The notes under the pieces: model-generated
Told to the model about the DNA's origin: nothing
Seen by the model: the letters and a program-made list of their open reading frames with translations, nothing else
Databases searched by the model: none
Program-made: the position numbers and the translations under genes
Origin: Microbacterium sp. Nx66
Lineage (GTDB): Bacteria; Actinomycetota; Actinomycetes; Actinomycetales; Microbacteriaceae
Assembly: GCF_904066215.1 (NCBI RefSeq)
Contig: NZ_LR880474.1
Span: forward strand, 1,488,001 to 1,552,000
Length of the DNA stretch: 64,000 bases
Direction: 5' to 3'
Shown here: piece by piece, positions 9,232 to 18,924 of the stretch
How positions within the stretch are numbered: the stretch's first letter is position 1
Layout of the letters: the number at the start of each line of letters is the position of its first letter

Positions 9232-9665
9232 TGTCGCGGATCGGGGTCGCACTGATGGCGGCGGCCCTCCTGCTGTACCTCGCGGTCGCGGGCTGGCTCG
9301 CGGTCATGTTCCTGGCCGTCGGGACGCCGGTCTCCATCGGGATGGGCGTCACCCTCCTCGTGCTCGCCCCCGTCGGCGGATGGGCCCTGGTTCGCGAGAT
9401 GCTCTTCGGTTTCGGAGCGGATCGTCTGGGGCGTCTGCTCGACGCCGAAGGCGGAATGCCGCCGGTCGAGACCGAGCTCACGCCCAGTGGCCGCATCGCC
9501 AGGAAGGACGCGGACGCGCTCGTCGCGCGCTACACGGCGGAAGCGGAGGCGGCACCCACGGACTGGCGTGCGCGCTACCGGCTCGGCGTCGTGCAGGATG
9601 CCGCGGGGCGCAGGAAGGACGCCAGGGCGAGCATCCGGCAGGCGATCAGCCTGTCCCGCGCCTGA
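9231..9665 (+). CDS. small membrane protein with a TPR-like C-terminal segment
   Basis: A 144-residue protein not assigned to a named family. Residues 1 to about 60 hold two hydrophobic segments (ALMAAALLLYLAVAGWLAVM and VTLLVLAPVGGWALV), and the C-terminal half is soluble, with a helix pair (DWRARYRLGVVQDAAGRRKDARASIRQAI) that resembles one tetratricopeptide repeat. ATG 9231 overlaps the last base of the dapB stop (TGATG); GTG 9228 is in frame one codon earlier. Translational coupling to dapB is likely. Function unknown. Confidence 0.7.
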   Translation: MSRIGVALMAAALLLYLAVAGWLAVMFLAVGTPVSIGMGVTLLVLAPVGGWALVREMLFGFGADRLGRLLDAEGGMPPVETELTPSGRIARKDADALVARYTAEAEAAPTDWRARYRLGVVQDAAGRRKDARASIRQAISLSRA

Positions 9666-9677
9666 CGTCCACGGAGC

Positions 9678-10103
9678 TCAGGCGAGCGTCGCCTCGAGGG
9701 TGATCTCGATGCCTGCGAGAGCCTGGGACACCGGGCACCCGGTCTTGGCGCCCTCGGCGATCTCCTGGAACTTCTCCGGAGTCAGGCCCGGAACCGTGGC
9801 GTTGACGTTGAGGTGGCTGCCGGTGATGCCGACACCTGGCTTGAAAGTGACCGAGGCGCTGGTGTCGACGCGCTCCGGCGGGGTGCCGTACTCGGCCAGG
9901 GCGTGCGAGAGCGCCATGCTGAAGCAGGAGGCGTGGGCCGCGGCGATGAGCTCTTCCGGCGTCGTGGTGGTGTCGCTGCCCTCGCTGCGGGACTTCCAGT
10001 CGATCGGGAACGTCCCCAGATGCGAGGAGGAGAAGGCGACCGTGCCGGAGCCTTCCGTGAGGGATCCGGTCCAGGTGGCGGCGGCTTCACTGGTGACGGG
10101 CAT
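9678..10103 (-). CDS. OsmC family peroxiredoxin
   Basis: A 141-residue OsmC/Ohr-type hydroperoxide reductase. Both reactive cysteines are present in the right context: AAHASCFSMALS (near residue 60) and TGCPVSQALAG (near 124). Full family length. These enzymes reduce organic hydroperoxides using lipoylated or thioredoxin-like partners. A clear GGAGGAAT ribosome binding site precedes ATG 10103. It lies downstream of the DUF4395 and thioredoxin genes on the same strand (84 bp gap), a grouping that suggests a redox role for all three. Confidence 0.92.
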   Translation of the reverse strand: MPVTSEAAATWTGSLTEGSGTVAFSSSHLGTFPIDWKSRSEGSDTTTTPEELIAAAHASCFSMALSHALAEYGTPPERVDTSASVTFKPGVGITGSHLNVNATVPGLTPEKFQEIAEGAKTGCPVSQALAGIEITLEATLA

Positions 10104-10187
10104 GATTCCTCCGGTTCTGACGCCACCGGGGGAGCGGCGTCGCTTGGTCGCCAGCCTACCGAGCGAGACGGCCGCCGGGAACCGGGA

Positions 10188-10769
10188 TCACGCGGTGCGG
10201 CGCGTTCTCCCGGTCAGCCCGACGCGCTGCAGCAGGAGGTAGAGCTGGCAGCCGAGACAGAATGCGAACACGGCGTTGAGGAAAGCGGCGAGGAACGCCG
10301 CGGCTGTGGCGATCGGAAGGGCCCACGGCACGCCGGCGAGGTGGAGCAGGAGGCCGAGCCCCACCACGACGAGGCCCACGCCTTGGGCGAACCGCGGGGG
10401 GCGGGGATCCTCCAGTTCGACGGGCGGCGCCAGGCGCGGACGGACGAGGCGGCGGTAGAGCACGCCCCACGGTGCGGTGGCCGGCGAGACCACTCCCCAG
10501 AGGAACAGCAGCGCGATCAGCGTCGCAAGGAGGAAGCCCGGGTCGAGCACGCGCGCGACGGGCTCTACTGAGGGCAGTGCCCACGCGCCCCCCGGTACGA
10601 AGACGGAGCCGCTCTGCGGCTGGACGGCGAACCAGCCGGCGCGCTCTGCGCCGGCGGGAGTCGTGGAGATGCCGATGAGTGCGAGGAACGTCGCAACGGC
10701 GAGGAGGAATGCGGTGATCGCGGCGGCGAAACGGGGGCCTCGCGGGTCGATCCCAGCGGATGTCGTCAT
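10188..10769 (-). CDS. DUF4395 integral membrane protein
   Basis: A 193-residue protein with four membrane segments (AAITAFLLAVATFLALIG near residue 15, LATLIALLFLWGVVS, GVGLVVVGLGLLLHLAG, and ATAAAFLAAFLNAVFAFCLGCQLYLLL near 155). The C-terminal FCLGCQLYLLL with two cysteines spaced CLGC is the hallmark of DUF4395. Start ATG 10769 has GGAG seven nt upstream. It sits 20 bp after the membrane-anchored thioredoxin gene; DUF4395 proteins often neighbour thioredoxin or sulfurtransferase genes, so a thiol or sulfur relay across the membrane is a fair guess but not shown. Confidence 0.85.
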   Translation of the reverse strand: MTTSAGIDPRGPRFAAAITAFLLAVATFLALIGISTTPAGAERAGWFAVQPQSGSVFVPGGAWALPSVEPVARVLDPGFLLATLIALLFLWGVVSPATAPWGVLYRRLVRPRLAPPVELEDPRPPRFAQGVGLVVVGLGLLLHLAGVPWALPIATAAAFLAAFLNAVFAFCLGCQLYLLLQRVGLTGRTRRTA

Positions 10770-10789
10770 CGGGTTCTCCAGACTGCGCT

Positions 10790-11206
10790 TCAGACGAGGG
10801 TGGCGACGGCTGTGGCCAGGGCATCCCGGGCGGGCACGCCCCCGAATCGGGCTCGGACGACACCCGAGGCGTCGACGAGGAACGTGGTGGGGGTCTGCAA
10901 CACCCGGTACCGGGCGGAGAGGTCGGGTCGGTGCGTGAGGTCGACCTCGATGTGTGCGAGCCCTGTCGTCTCGGCAGCGTACGCGCCGAGCAGCCGGCGC
11001 ACCTGCGGACACCGGGTGCACATCTCGGTGCTGAACTGCACGAGGGTCGCGCTCGCGCCGAAGGCTGCGCCCGCCGCATCCGCCGGCTCGAACCTCAGGT
11101 CGCCGCCGTTGCGTCGACGACCCTCACGCCGACGAAGCGCGAGACCGACGAGGGTGGCGAGTGCGAGAAGCGCGGCCACGGCGGCGAGGGCGAGTGCGGG
11201 GGACAC
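10790..11206 (-). CDS. membrane-anchored thioredoxin-fold protein
   Basis: A 138-residue protein with one N-terminal membrane segment (ALALAAVAALLALATLVGLAL) then a thioredoxin fold. The redox motif is CTRC in QFSTEMCTRCPQVRRLL, and the cis-Pro loop is QTPTTFLVDASG. Start GTG 11206 is set by the hydrophobic N-terminus and by TACGCT ending 6 nt upstream; the frame is open 37 codons further upstream, but that stretch overlaps the thyA promoter region and looks non-coding. Probably first gene of a thioredoxin-DUF4395-OsmC unit transcribed divergently from thyA. Confidence 0.85.
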   Translation of the reverse strand: MSPALALAAVAALLALATLVGLALRRREGRRRNGGDLRFEPADAAGAAFGASATLVQFSTEMCTRCPQVRRLLGAYAAETTGLAHIEVDLTHRPDLSARYRVLQTPTTFLVDASGVVRARFGGVPARDALATAVATLV

Positions 11207-11212
11207 ACGTCG

Positions 11213-11218
11213 AGCGTA
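11213..11218 (-). promoter_or_regulatory. -10 element of the thioredoxin gene
   Basis: TACGCT on the reverse strand, 6 nt (CGACGT) before GTG 11206. Confidence 0.55.
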
Positions 11219-11306
11219 CGGCCGGAGGACCAGGGGTGCCGCGATGTGTCCATCCGTGACGAGAACATCGCGCCGATGACACCGCCTTCGGGGCGACCGA
11301 GGCGGG

Positions 11307-11312
11307 TATCCT
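11307..11312 (+). promoter_or_regulatory. -10 element of thyA
   Basis: TATCCT, 7 nt before the thyA ATG; no Shine-Dalgarno in the spacer GACAACC. Confidence 0.6.
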
Positions 11313-11319
11313 GACAACC

Positions 11320-12129
11320 ATGAGCGCCGCTGTCCCGACTCCGTACGAAGACCTGCTCCGCGACGTGCTCGAGACGGGCACGCACAAGAGCGATCGCACA
11401 GGGACCGGGACCACGAGCGTGTTCGGGCGGCAGATCCGCTTCGATCTCGCGGAGGGCTTCCCGCTCATCACCACGAAGCGCGTCCACTTCAAGTCCATCG
11501 CGTATGAGCTGCTCTGGTTCCTGCGCGGCGATTCCAATGTCCGCTGGCTGCAGGAGAACGGCGTCTCGATCTGGGACGAGTGGGCGGACGAGGACGGCGA
11601 CCTCGGCCCCGTGTACGGCGTCCAGTGGCGATCCTGGCCGACTCCCGACGGCGGCAGCATCGATCAGCTGGCCGAGGTCATCGAGCAGATCCGGACGTCG
11701 CCGGACTCGCGGCGCCTTCTCGTGTCCGCCTGGAACCCCGCGGACATCCCGGACATGGCCCTCGCACCGTGCCACGCGCTGTTCCAGTTCTACGTCGCCG
11801 ACGGCAAGCTCTCCTGTCAGCTCTACCAGCGCAGCGCGGACATGTTCCTCGGCGTGCCCTTCAACATCGCCTCCTACGCGTTGCTGACGATGATGATCGC
11901 GCAGCAGGTGGGGCTGGAGCCGGGCGACTTCGTCTGGACCGGCGGGGACTGCCACGTCTACGACAACCACGTCGAGCAGGTGCGTGAGCAGCTCACGCGA
12001 GAGGCCTACCCGTACCCGACGCTGCGGTTCGCGCGGAAGCCGGACTCGATCTTCGACTACCGGTTCGAGGACTTCGTCGTCGAGGACTACCAGCACCATG
12101 CACCGATCCGGGCGGCGGTGGCGGTATGA
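11320..12129 (+). CDS. thyA: thymidylate synthase
   Basis: A 269-residue enzyme converting dUMP to dTMP with methylene-tetrahydrofolate. Highly conserved motifs: [21 protein letters not shown] at the N-terminus, the nucleophile Cys in [12 protein letters not shown] (near residue 151), [21 protein letters not shown], and GDCHVYDNH. Length near that of E. coli ThyA (264). The stop codon overlaps the folA start (ATGA), so the dihydrofolate made here is recycled by the next gene product. Confidence 0.98.
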   Translation: MSAAVPTPYEDLLRDVLETGTHKSDRTGTGTTSVFGRQIRFDLAEGFPLITTKRVHFKSIAYELLWFLRGDSNVRWLQENGVSIWDEWADEDGDLGPVYGVQWRSWPTPDGGSIDQLAEVIEQIRTSPDSRRLLVSAWNPADIPDMALAPCHALFQFYVADGKLSCQLYQRSADMFLGVPFNIASYALLTMMIAQQVGLEPGDFVWTGGDCHVYDNHVEQVREQLTREAYPYPTLRFARKPDSIFDYRFEDFVVEDYQHHAPIRAAVAV

Positions 12130-12602
12130 CCTGGGTGGGACTCATCTGGGCCGAGGCCGCCGGAGGCGTCATCGGTGCTGAGGGCGGTATGCCCTGGTAT
12201 GTGCCGGAGGACCTGGCGCACTTCAAGGAGACCACGCAGGGCGCACCTGTCGTCATGGGACGGAAGACCTGGGATTCGCTGCCGGAACGGTTCCGGCCGC
12301 TCCCCGGGCGCGACAACATCGTCGTGACCCGCCAGCAGGACTGGGCGGCCGACGGCGCCCGCCGTGCGGCCACGGTGTCCGAGGCCGTCCGCGGCCAGGA
12401 GAAGGTGTGGATCATCGGCGGGGCGGAGATCTTCCGTCAGGTGATCGCCGACGCTGACCGGCTCGAGGTCACCGAGCTCGACCTCGAGGTCGCCGGCGAC
12501 ACGTTCGCTCCGCCCAAGACCGGGTGGCGCGTGGTCGACGAGGGGGACTGGCTGACGTCCCGTACCGGCGTCCGGTATCGCTTCGTGAGGTACGAGCGCT
12601 GA
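12126..12602 (+). CDS. folA: dihydrofolate reductase
   Basis: A 158-residue NADPH-dependent enzyme that regenerates tetrahydrofolate. Visible: [20 protein letters not shown], the acidic active-site residue in [12 protein letters not shown] (near 28), [20 protein letters not shown], and [12 protein letters not shown] (NADPH loop). Start ATG 12126 overlaps the thyA stop by four bases, and its own stop overlaps the following SDR start. Operon thyA-folA-SDR. Confidence 0.97.
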   Translation: MTWVGLIWAEAAGGVIGAEGGMPWYVPEDLAHFKETTQGAPVVMGRKTWDSLPERFRPLPGRDNIVVTRQQDWAADGARRAATVSEAVRGQEKVWIIGGAEIFRQVIADADRLEVTELDLEVAGDTFAPPKTGWRVVDEGDWLTSRTGVRYRFVRYER

Positions 12603-13363
12603 TGCCCACCGCACTGATCACCGGAGCCAGCGCCGGGCTGGGAGCCGAGTTCGCCCGTCAGCTGGCTCGTCGGCGCGCCGATCTCGTGCTCGTGGCCCGC
12701 TCGGAGGAGTCGCTGTCGGCTCTTGCGACGGAGCTGCGCGGCGAGTGGGGAGTGGCCGTCGAGGTGCTTCCGGCCGACCTGTCCGAGGAGGACGGCGTCG
12801 AACGCGTCGCGGCACGGCTCCGCGACCGGGACGACCCGATCGACCTGCTCGTGAACAACGCCGGCTTCGGGCTGCCGCTGCAGTTCGCCGACAATGACAT
12901 CGAGGACGAGGTGCGGCATCTGCGCCTGCACGTCGAGGCCTCCATGCGCCTCATGCACGCGGCCCTGCAGACCATGCGGGGGCGGGGCGGCCGGATCATC
13001 AACGTCGCCTCGGTCGCAGGTTTCATCTCTCGATCGACGTACTCCGCGTGCAAGGCCTGGCTCATCGACTTCAGCCGCTGGGCGAACACGGCCTACGGTC
13101 CGGACGGCGTGAGCGTCACCGCGCTCTGCCCCGGCTTCACGCACACGTCGTTCCACGAGCGGATGGGTCTCGCGGTCGGCGAGGAGGGCGTGCCGTCGTT
13201 CCTGTGGCTCGATGCCCGAGACGTCGTGCGCGAAGGCCTCCGGGACGCCGCGCGCGGGAAGTCCGTGTCCATCCCCTCGCTGCGTTACAAGGCCGTCGTC
13301 GCCGTGACGAAGGTGCTGCCCCGATCCCTCACCGCGGCGGTCGCGCGTCGGGGTCGGGTCTGA
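12602..13363 (+). CDS. short-chain dehydrogenase/reductase (SDR) family oxidoreductase
   Basis: A 253-residue classical SDR: N-terminal TALITGASAGLGAEFARQLA (TGxxxGxG cofactor motif), NNAGFGLPL, catalytic Ser in VASVAGFISRS and YSACK (Tyr-x3-Lys near residue 146), then the substrate loop CPGFTHTSFHERM. Start ATG 12602 shares one base with the folA stop. Cofactor is probably NADP(H) from the basic residues after the first strand. Substrate unknown; its place in a folate operon may only reflect co-transcription. Confidence 0.88.
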   Translation: MPTALITGASAGLGAEFARQLARRRADLVLVARSEESLSALATELRGEWGVAVEVLPADLSEEDGVERVAARLRDRDDPIDLLVNNAGFGLPLQFADNDIEDEVRHLRLHVEASMRLMHAALQTMRGRGGRIINVASVAGFISRSTYSACKAWLIDFSRWANTAYGPDGVSVTALCPGFTHTSFHERMGLAVGEEGVPSFLWLDARDVVREGLRDAARGKSVSIPSLRYKAVVAVTKVLPRSLTAAVARRGRV

Positions 13364-13403
13364 CGGTTCCCGTCACCGTCCGCGGCAGCGGCATCCGACC
13401 CGA

Positions 13404-13409
13404 TACGCT
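13404..13409 (+). promoter_or_regulatory. -10 element of dapA
   Basis: TACGCT then GGACGC then ATG, the same six-base spacer as at dapB, which hints at matched regulation of the two lysine genes. Confidence 0.6.
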
Positions 13410-13415
13410 GGACGC

Positions 13416-14393
13416 ATGACGCACTCGGGCAACCCTTTCGGACAGGTTCTCGTCGCGCTCGTCACTCCGATGACGGCCGACGGCGAAGTCGACTGGCCCG
13501 CCGTCGAGAAGCACATCGATGACGTGATCACCGCAGGCGCGGACGGCATCGTCGTGACGGGAACGACCGGCGAGACCTCGACCCTGACGGACCCCGAGAA
13601 GCTCAAGCTCGTCGAGGTCGGGAAGTCCGTCTCCGCCGGCCGGGCGAAGATCATCACGGGCGGCGGATCGAACGAGACCGCGCACGCCATCGAGCTGTAC
13701 AAGGCCAGCGAGAAGGCCGGCGCCGACGGCATCATGATCGTCACGCCGTACTACAACAAGCCGACGCAGGCCGGCATCCTCACCCACTTCCGGCTCGTCG
13801 CCGACGCGACCGATCTGCCGGTCATCCTGTACGACATCCCCGGGCGCACCGGTGTGCCGATCAAGTACGAGACGATCCTCCGGCTCGCCAAGCACCCGAA
13901 CATCCTCGCGGTGAAGGACGCCAAGGGCGACTTCTCCGAGGTGAGCCGCGTGCTCAATCAGACCGACCTCATGTACTTCTCCGGTGATGACGCGAATGTG
14001 CTTCCGCACCTGTCGATCGGTGCGACCGGCCTCATCGGCGTGACCGCGAACGTGGCGTCCGCGCCCTACCGCACGATCATCGACGCCGTGAACCGCGGCG
14101 ACCTCGCCACGGCGACTGCGGAGCACAAGCGCCTGGAGCCGCTGGTCCGCGCTGTCATGACGCACGTCCCCGGCACCGTCGCCGCGAAGTACATCCTGCA
14201 CGGGCTGGGTCGCATCTCCAGCCCGCGCGTCCGCCTTCCCCTCGTCGGCCCGGAAGAGTGGGAGGCCGCCCTCATCGAGGACGAGCTCGACCTCGTCAGC
14301 GGCGTGCCGGGGGCGGACTTCTCGAACTTCCGGCCCGACCGCAACGCGGCCGCGGGCGGCGCCCTGCCGAAGGTGCACGGCACGACGCGCTGA
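13416..14393 (+). CDS. dapA: 4-hydroxy-tetrahydrodipicolinate synthase
   Basis: A 325-residue class I aldolase condensing pyruvate with aspartate semialdehyde, first step committed to lysine/diaminopimelate. Motifs: GTTGETSTLTDPEKLKLV (pyruvate-binding loop), YYNKPTQAGI with the catalytic Tyr, DIPGRTGVPI, and the Schiff-base Lys in AVKDAKGDF (near residue 168). Slightly longer than the E. coli enzyme (292) because of a C-terminal tail after FRPDRNAAAGG, common in actinobacteria. Followed after 53 bp by the RNase J gene. Confidence 0.97.
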   Translation: MTHSGNPFGQVLVALVTPMTADGEVDWPAVEKHIDDVITAGADGIVVTGTTGETSTLTDPEKLKLVEVGKSVSAGRAKIITGGGSNETAHAIELYKASEKAGADGIMIVTPYYNKPTQAGILTHFRLVADATDLPVILYDIPGRTGVPIKYETILRLAKHPNILAVKDAKGDFSEVSRVLNQTDLMYFSGDDANVLPHLSIGATGLIGVTANVASAPYRTIIDAVNRGDLATATAEHKRLEPLVRAVMTHVPGTVAAKYILHGLGRISSPRVRLPLVGPEEWEAALIEDELDLVSGVPGADFSNFRPDRNAAAGGALPKVHGTTR

Positions 14394-14446
14394 GCCGCGT
14401 CACCATGAACGAACGGACGCGTGGAGTGTCCGACTGAGGAGACAGC

Positions 14447-16123
14447 ATGTCCATTCCCCTGGCCGAACCGTCCGCTCTCGACGAAGGGACGCTCCGGGTC
14501 ATCCCGATCGGCGGCCTGGGGGAGATCGGTCGCAACATGACCATGTTCGAGTACGACGGGAAGATCCTGATCGTCGACTGCGGCGTGCTCTTCCCGGAGG
14601 AGCACCAGCCGGGGGTCGACCTGATCCTCCCGGACTTCGAGCCGATCCGTGATCGCCTCGATGACATCGTCGGCGTGGTGCTCACACACGGTCACGAGGA
14701 CCACATCGGTGCCGTGCCCTACCTCCTGCGTCTGAAGAGCGACATCCCCCTGATCGGCTCCGGGCTCACGCTCGCGCTGGTCGAGGCGAAGCTCAAGGAG
14801 CACCGCATCAAGGCCTTCACCCTCACCGTGAAGGAGGGTCAGGAGGAGCGGGTCGGTCCGTTCGACCTGGAGTTCGTCGCGGTCAACCACTCCATCCCGG
14901 ACGCCTTGGCGGTGGCCATCCGCAGCCCTGCCGGCATGGTCCTCGCCACCGGCGACTTCAAGATGGACCAGCTGCCGCTGGACGGTCGGATCACCGACCT
15001 GCGCGCGTTCGCCCGCCTCGGGGAAGAGGGCGTCGACCTGTTCCTCGTCGACTCGACCAACGCCGACGTTCCCGGTTTCACCCCGACGGAACGCTCCATC
15101 GGCCCCGTGCTCGACCAGGTCATCGCGAAGGCGCCGCGTCGCGTCATCGTCGCGAGCTTCTCCAGCCACGTCCATCGCGTGCAGCAGGTGATCGATGCCG
15201 CACACGCCAACGGGCGCCGCGTCGCGTTCCTCGGACGCAGCATGGTGCGGAACATGACGATCGCCGAGCAGCTCGGCTATCTGAAGGTGCCGTCGGGCGT
15301 GCTGATCGACTTCAAGAAGGCACGCGACCTCCCGGACGAGCAGATCGTCTACATGTCGACAGGGTCGCAGGGCGAGCCGATGGCCGTGCTGAGCCGGATG
15401 GCGAACATGGACCACGCGATCGAGATCAGCGAGGGCGACACCGTCATCCTCGCCTCCAGCCTCATCCCGGGCAACGAGAACGCGGTCTACCGCGTCATCG
15501 ACGGCTTGACCAAGCTCGGCGCCAACGTCGTGCACAAGGCGAACGCGAAGGTGCATGTCTCCGGACACGCCGCCGCGGGTGAGCTCATCTACTGCTACAA
15601 CATCCTCAAGCCGAAGAACGTCCTGCCGGTCCACGGCGAGTACCGGCACCTCATCGCCAATGCCAAGCTTGCACAGGACACCGGGGTGCCGGAGGACAAC
15701 ACGATCATCGCCTCGAACGGCACCGTGATCGACCTCAAAGGCGGCATCGCGAAGGTCGCGGGCCAGCTCGACCTCGGCTTCGTCTACGTCGACGGCTCGA
15801 CCGTCGGCGAGATCACCGATGCCGACCTCAAGGACCGCCGCATCCTCGGAGAAGAGGGCTTCATCTCGGTCATCGTCGTCGTGGATGCCACGACCGGACG
15901 CATCATCTCGGGTCCCGAGATCCACGCCCGAGGTGTGGCGGAGGACGACGCGGTCTTCGACGACGTCGCGCCGAAGATCGTCGCCGCGCTCAAGGAGGCG
16001 TCGGGCAACGGGGTGCGTGACACGCATGCGCTGTCCCAGGTCGTCCGCCGGACGATCGGTCGTTGGGTGAACCAGAAGCTGCGCCGCCGTCCGATGATCG
16101 TACCTCTCGTCATCGAGGCCTGA
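14447..16123 (+). CDS. rnj: ribonuclease J
   Basis: A 558-residue metallo-beta-lactamase/beta-CASP ribonuclease with 5'-3' exo- and endonuclease activity in mRNA decay and rRNA processing. The zinc motif is LTHGHEDHIGAVPYLL (near residue 82), with further ligands in ATGDFKMD and the beta-CASP motifs VASFSSHVHRVQQVIDAA and VHVSGHAAAGEL; PVHGEYRHL follows. The C-terminal domain is present. GAGGAG (14433-14441 region) gives a normal Shine-Dalgarno before ATG 14447. The dapA-rnj order is common in actinobacteria. Confidence 0.97.
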   Translation: MSIPLAEPSALDEGTLRVIPIGGLGEIGRNMTMFEYDGKILIVDCGVLFPEEHQPGVDLILPDFEPIRDRLDDIVGVVLTHGHEDHIGAVPYLLRLKSDIPLIGSGLTLALVEAKLKEHRIKAFTLTVKEGQEERVGPFDLEFVAVNHSIPDALAVAIRSPAGMVLATGDFKMDQLPLDGRITDLRAFARLGEEGVDLFLVDSTNADVPGFTPTERSIGPVLDQVIAKAPRRVIVASFSSHVHRVQQVIDAAHANGRRVAFLGRSMVRNMTIAEQLGYLKVPSGVLIDFKKARDLPDEQIVYMSTGSQGEPMAVLSRMANMDHAIEISEGDTVILASSLIPGNENAVYRVIDGLTKLGANVVHKANAKVHVSGHAAAGELIYCYNILKPKNVLPVHGEYRHLIANAKLAQDTGVPEDNTIIASNGTVIDLKGGIAKVAGQLDLGFVYVDGSTVGEITDADLKDRRILGEEGFISVIVVVDATTGRIISGPEIHARGVAEDDAVFDDVAPKIVAALKEASGNGVRDTHALSQVVRRTIGRWVNQKLRRRPMIVPLVIEA

Positions 16124-16127
16124 CCCT

Positions 16128-16159
16128 CCGATACGGCGTGCTGTCGCGCGCCGTATCGG
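16128..16159 (+). terminator. hairpin after the RNase J gene, likely terminator
   Basis: A perfect 11-bp stem (16128-16138 with 16149-16159) with a 10-nt loop, five bases after the stop codon. There is no T-tract, so termination is inferred from position and stem strength. Confidence 0.5.
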
Positions 16160-16200
16160 CGAATTCCGCGTGGTGACGCGGAGATGTCGGTCGCGGGTCG

Positions 16201-16206
16201 TACCGT
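16201..16206 (+). promoter_or_regulatory. -10 element of ftsK
   Basis: TACCGT then GGAGGC then the ATG of ftsK. The spacer also contains GGAGG, but only one nt from the start codon, too close for normal ribosome binding. Confidence 0.5.
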
Positions 16207-16212
16207 GGAGGC

Positions 16213-18924
16213 ATGGCCAGGAGCAGCACCAAGACCGAGCGCGCCTCGACGAGCGCGCCGTCGCGCCCCAAGCGGCAGGCGGCTCCCAAGGCGCAGCCCG
16301 CCCCCAAGAAGTACATCGATGAGGCGGACAAGCCGTCTGTCGCCGCGCGCGCCTGGACCGGGCTCGCGCACGGCGTCGGCGGACTCTTCCGCGCATTCGG
16401 ACCGGAGACGCTGCAGAAGGACGACCGGAGGGACGGATTCCCGTTGCTCCTGGTCATCCTGGCGGCCCTCGGTGCCGTCAACGAGTGGTTCTTCATCGGC
16501 AACGAGGTCGCGTCGAACATCAGTGCCTACTCCGTGGGCCTCTTCGTGGGCCGCGTGGCGTTCATCATGCCCGTGCTTCTGCTGCTCTTGGCGGGCTGGC
16601 TGTTCCGGCACCCGTCGTCGGTGCACGACAACGGCCGCATCGGGATCGGCTTCGGCATGTTCGTCCTCGCCCTCGCGGGGATCTTCCACGTCGCCGGTCC
16701 CCGTCCCCACCCCAACCAGGGCATGCCCGCGCTGAGCGAGTCCGGCGGTCTGCTCGGCTGGCTTGTGGGGCAGCCGCTCACGTACCTCACCGACATCCCC
16801 GCCTACATCGTCCTCGGGCTCCTCGCCGCCCTCAGCATCCTGATCCTCACGAAGACACCGCCGAACCGCATCGGTGCGCGGCTCGGAGACCTCTACGCCT
16901 GGATGTTCGACGCCGAGCGCCCGGAGAAGCCGGCGAAGGACGCCTCGGCCACGGTCGACGAGGCCGACAAGGTCGACGACCCCGACGTGCTGCCCTGGTG
17001 GCGGCGCAACAAGACCGGCCGCGAGGAAGATCCTGACGAGGGCACGCTCGCGTCCGACGACATCACGGCGCTCCTGTCCACCACGGAGGCCACCCCGGCG
17101 TACGACCAGGCGGTGACGGTGGCGAACCCGTACGATGCCGCGACCGAGGTGCTGAGCGACGTCCGCTCCGTCACCGACACGCTCGCGGAGCAGCAGACGA
17201 CCGCGCTGCTGGACGATGAGTCCGACACCGGCGAGATGCCGGAGCTCCCCGGGCTCGACGGATTCGGCACTGAGGGACCCGGCGACCGCGGTCCGCAGGC
17301 GCCGGTGGCCCCGTACATCCTCCCGTCGCCGGGAGTGCTGTCCGAGGGTCCGCCATCGGTCGCGCGGTCCGAGGCGAACGACCGCATCGTCGAGCAGATC
17401 ACCAGCGTCCTGGACCAGTTCAAGGTCGATGCCAAGGTCACCGGCTTCTCCCGCGGCCCGACGGTCACGCAGTACGAGGTGGAGGTCGGCCACGGCGTCA
17501 AGGTCGAGAAGATCCTGCAGCTGAGCAACAACTTCGCCTATGCCGTCGCCTCCAACGACGTGCGCATCCTCTCGCCGATCCCCGGCAAGAGTGCGATCGG
17601 CATCGAGATCCCGAACACCGACCGCGAGACGGTCGCCCTCGGCGATGTGCTGCGCTCGGGTGCAGCGCAGAAGAGCACGCACCCGCTCACGATCGGCGTC
17701 GGCAAGGACGTGGGCGGTAACTTCGTCGTCGCCAACCTCGCGAAGATGCCGCACCTCCTGGTGGCGGGCTCGACGGGGTCCGGTAAGTCGAGCTTCGTGA
17801 ACTCGATGATCACGAGCCTCCTCATGCGGGCCCGCCCCTCGGACGTGCGCATGGTCCTCATCGACCCGAAGCGCGTGGAGCTCACCAGCTACGCGGGTGT
17901 CCCGCACCTGATCACCCCCATCATCACGAACCCGAAGAAGGCCGCAGAGGCGCTGCAGTGGGTCGTGAAGGAGATGGACATGCGGTACGACGACCTCGCG
18001 TCGTTCGGCTTCCGCCACATCGACGACTTCAACCGCGCCGTGCGAGCGGGGGAGGTGGAGGTGCCCCCGGGCAGCGAGCGCGTGCTCAAGCCGTACCCGT
18101 ACCTCCTCGTCGTGGTCGACGAGCTCGCGGACCTCATGATGGTCGCGCCGCGGGACGTCGAGGACTCGATCGTCCGCATCACGCAGCTCGCCCGTGCCTC
18201 CGGCATCCACCTGGTGCTCGCCACGCAGCGCCCGAGCGTCGACGTGGTCACCGGCCTCATCAAGGCGAACGTGCCGTCCCGCCTCGCGTTCGCGGTGACG
18301 AGCGTCACGGACAGCCGCGTGATCCTCGACAGCCCCGGCGCCGACAAGCTCATCGGCCAGGGTGATGCCCTGTTCTCGCCCATGGGATCGTCGAAGCCGT
18401 TCCGCCTGCAGGGCGCGTGGGTCGACGAGAAGGAGATCGACGCGGTCGTCAAGCACGTCACGCGTCAGGCGCGTCCCGAGTACCGCGCGGACGTCCAGGA
18501 GGCGATGGAGCCGGCGAAGAAGAAGGAGGTCGACGAGGACATCGGCGACGACCTCGAGCTCCTGCTCGCGGCGGCCGAGCTCATCGTCTCCTCGCAGTTC
18601 GGATCGACGTCCATGCTCCAGCGCAAACTGCGGGTCGGGTTCGCCAAGGCCGGACGCCTGATGGATCTCCTCGAGTCGCGAGAGGTCGTCGGCCCCTCGG
18701 AGGGATCGAAGGCCCGGGATGTGCTCGCGACCCCCGAGCAGCTGCCGCAGGTCATGGCGAAGCTCCGTGGCGAGGACGTGCCGTCGGCTCCCGCGGCACC
18801 GGCTGCGCCCGCCGCCGCGGCGCCACCGGCCGAACGCGATCCGCTGGAGGCGCAGTACGACGGCCTGCCGGTCGTCGAAGCAGAGGGCGACGAAGACGCC
18901 TGGGGCCTGACGGGACGCGACTGA
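16213..18924 (+). CDS. ftsK: FtsK/SpoIIIE DNA translocase
   Basis: A 903-residue septum-located DNA pump for chromosome segregation. Residues 1-60 are basic and low complexity, then four membrane segments lie between about 75 and 220 (for example [20 protein letters not shown]). A long acidic linker follows (230-390). The motor has the alpha domain ([17 protein letters not shown]), Walker [15 protein letters not shown] (near 521), Walker [14 protein letters not shown], and [13 protein letters not shown]. The C-terminal gamma winged helix, which reads KOPS-like sites, is present ([24 protein letters not shown]). The tail is Ala/Pro-rich. Its stop overlaps the pgsA start. Confidence 0.96.
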   Translation: MARSSTKTERASTSAPSRPKRQAAPKAQPAPKKYIDEADKPSVAARAWTGLAHGVGGLFRAFGPETLQKDDRRDGFPLLLVILAALGAVNEWFFIGNEVASNISAYSVGLFVGRVAFIMPVLLLLLAGWLFRHPSSVHDNGRIGIGFGMFVLALAGIFHVAGPRPHPNQGMPALSESGGLLGWLVGQPLTYLTDIPAYIVLGLLAALSILILTKTPPNRIGARLGDLYAWMFDAERPEKPAKDASATVDEADKVDDPDVLPWWRRNKTGREEDPDEGTLASDDITALLSTTEATPAYDQAVTVANPYDAATEVLSDVRSVTDTLAEQQTTALLDDESDTGEMPELPGLDGFGTEGPGDRGPQAPVAPYILPSPGVLSEGPPSVARSEANDRIVEQITSVLDQFKVDAKVTGFSRGPTVTQYEVEVGHGVKVEKILQLSNNFAYAVASNDVRILSPIPGKSAIGIEIPNTDRETVALGDVLRSGAAQKSTHPLTIGVGKDVGGNFVVANLAKMPHLLVAGSTGSGKSSFVNSMITSLLMRARPSDVRMVLIDPKRVELTSYAGVPHLITPIITNPKKAAEALQWVVKEMDMRYDDLASFGFRHIDDFNRAVRAGEVEVPPGSERVLKPYPYLLVVVDELADLMMVAPRDVEDSIVRITQLARASGIHLVLATQRPSVDVVTGLIKANVPSRLAFAVTSVTDSRVILDSPGADKLIGQGDALFSPMGSSKPFRLQGAWVDEKEIDAVVKHVTRQARPEYRADVQEAMEPAKKKEVDEDIGDDLELLLAAAELIVSSQFGSTSMLQRKLRVGFAKAGRLMDLLESREVVGPSEGSKARDVLATPEQLPQVMAKLRGEDVPSAPAAPAAPAAAAPPAERDPLEAQYDGLPVVEAEGDEDAWGLTGRD

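Noticed and set aside
15784-18456. Long reverse frame opposite the RNase J and ftsK genes
   Set aside because: Same shadow effect; no motif or ribosome binding site, and both sense genes are certain.
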